Part shown: positions 63,942-64,000 of the stretch, one piece after another
Numbering within the stretch: the stretch's first letter is position 1
Layout of the letters: each line of letters begins with the position of its first letter
Origin: Myxococcales bacterium
GTDB taxonomy: Bacteria > Myxococcota_A > UBA9160 > UBA4427
Direction of reading: 5' to 3'
DNA: 64,000 bases
NCBI GenBank assembly: GCA_012959805.1
Contig: DUCN01000042.1
Location: forward strand, 227,443-291,442
The notes under the pieces: model-generated
Database searches by the model: none
Seen by the model: only the letters and a program-made list of their open reading frames with translations
Told to the model about the DNA's origin: nothing
Program-made: the position numbers and the translations under genes

Positions 63942-64000
63942 CTACGCGTCACGACGGAGCAAGCGCCGAATCAGCTTGCCCGATGTCGTCCGTGGCAAAT
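63942..64000 (-). CDS. C-terminus of an acyl-CoA synthetase / AMP-dependent ligase (partial)
   Basis: Too short for the ORF track. Reading the minus strand from the window edge gives LPRTTSGKLIRRLLRRDA and then TAG. PR(T/S)xSGK is motif A10 of the ANL superfamily, and its Lys is the catalytic residue for adenylation. It is the last 18 codons of a ligase gene lying outside the window. Which acid it activates cannot be told. Confidence 0.8.
   Translation of the reverse strand, partial: LPRTTSGKLIRRLLRRDA

Overview
The window looks like chromosomal DNA of a Gram-negative, aerobically respiring bacterium. It is GC-rich by eye, genes are densely packed with many 4-nt ATGA/GTGA overlaps, and TTG and GTG starts are common. 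An autotransporter, several lipoproteins, RecBCD and an alternative complex III mark a diderm. ACIII, the MoxR/Bat aerotolerance cluster, an LLM-class oxidoreductase and paired acyl-CoA dehydrogenases fit the former Deltaproteobacteria (Myxococcota, Desulfobacterota or Binatota-like). The phylum cannot be fixed from the sequence alone. No rRNA, tRNA, CRISPR array, transposase or prophage gene was seen.

Layout. 1-1.1 kb: a peroxide-defence pair, PerR-like regulator plus rubrerythrin. 1.26-4.27 kb: an autotransporter adhesin. 4.5-15 kb: a MoxR/DUF58/Bat operon (moxR, DUF58, BatD-like, batA, a batB-batC fusion, batD, batE). 15-17.6 kb: an LLM oxidoreductase and an active-type rhomboid protease. 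17.7-25.5 kb: actABCDEF, encoding alternative complex III (quinol:electron-acceptor oxidoreductase), without cytochrome oxidase genes beside it. 26-28.7 kb: two acyl-CoA dehydrogenases and a Trm112-like protein. 28.7-31.2 kb: a PAC2 protein and a histidine kinase/response regulator pair. 31.4-34.2 kb: uridine phosphorylase, a GNAT acetyltransferase and a VCBS/FG-GAP lipoprotein. 34.5-38.5 kb: hisS-speA-xth.

38.5-44.5 kb is the most unusual part. It holds a rhomboid-fold protein that appears to have lost its catalytic residues, a PHP/DUF3604 lipoprotein divergent from it across a strong hairpin, and a YfiR-family protein beside a 98-residue membrane protein. That small protein looks like a CHASE8-type sensor joined directly to a chemoreceptor tail. 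44.6-49.2 kb: a family 2 glycosyltransferase with an extra Rossmann-like domain, asnS, and the ribosome-assembly GTPases rbgA and rsgA. 49.25-59 kb: recC-recB-recD preceded by an NTF2-like gene. 59-64 kb: a paraoxonase-like lipoprotein, an aminotransferase, an epimerase, a class I glutamine-amidotransferase-like hydrolase, a PlsC acyltransferase, and the last 18 codons of an acyl-CoA/AMP ligase at the window edge. An array of a 12-base word with a period near 18 bases occurs twice here, once between genes and once inside the amidotransferase gene.
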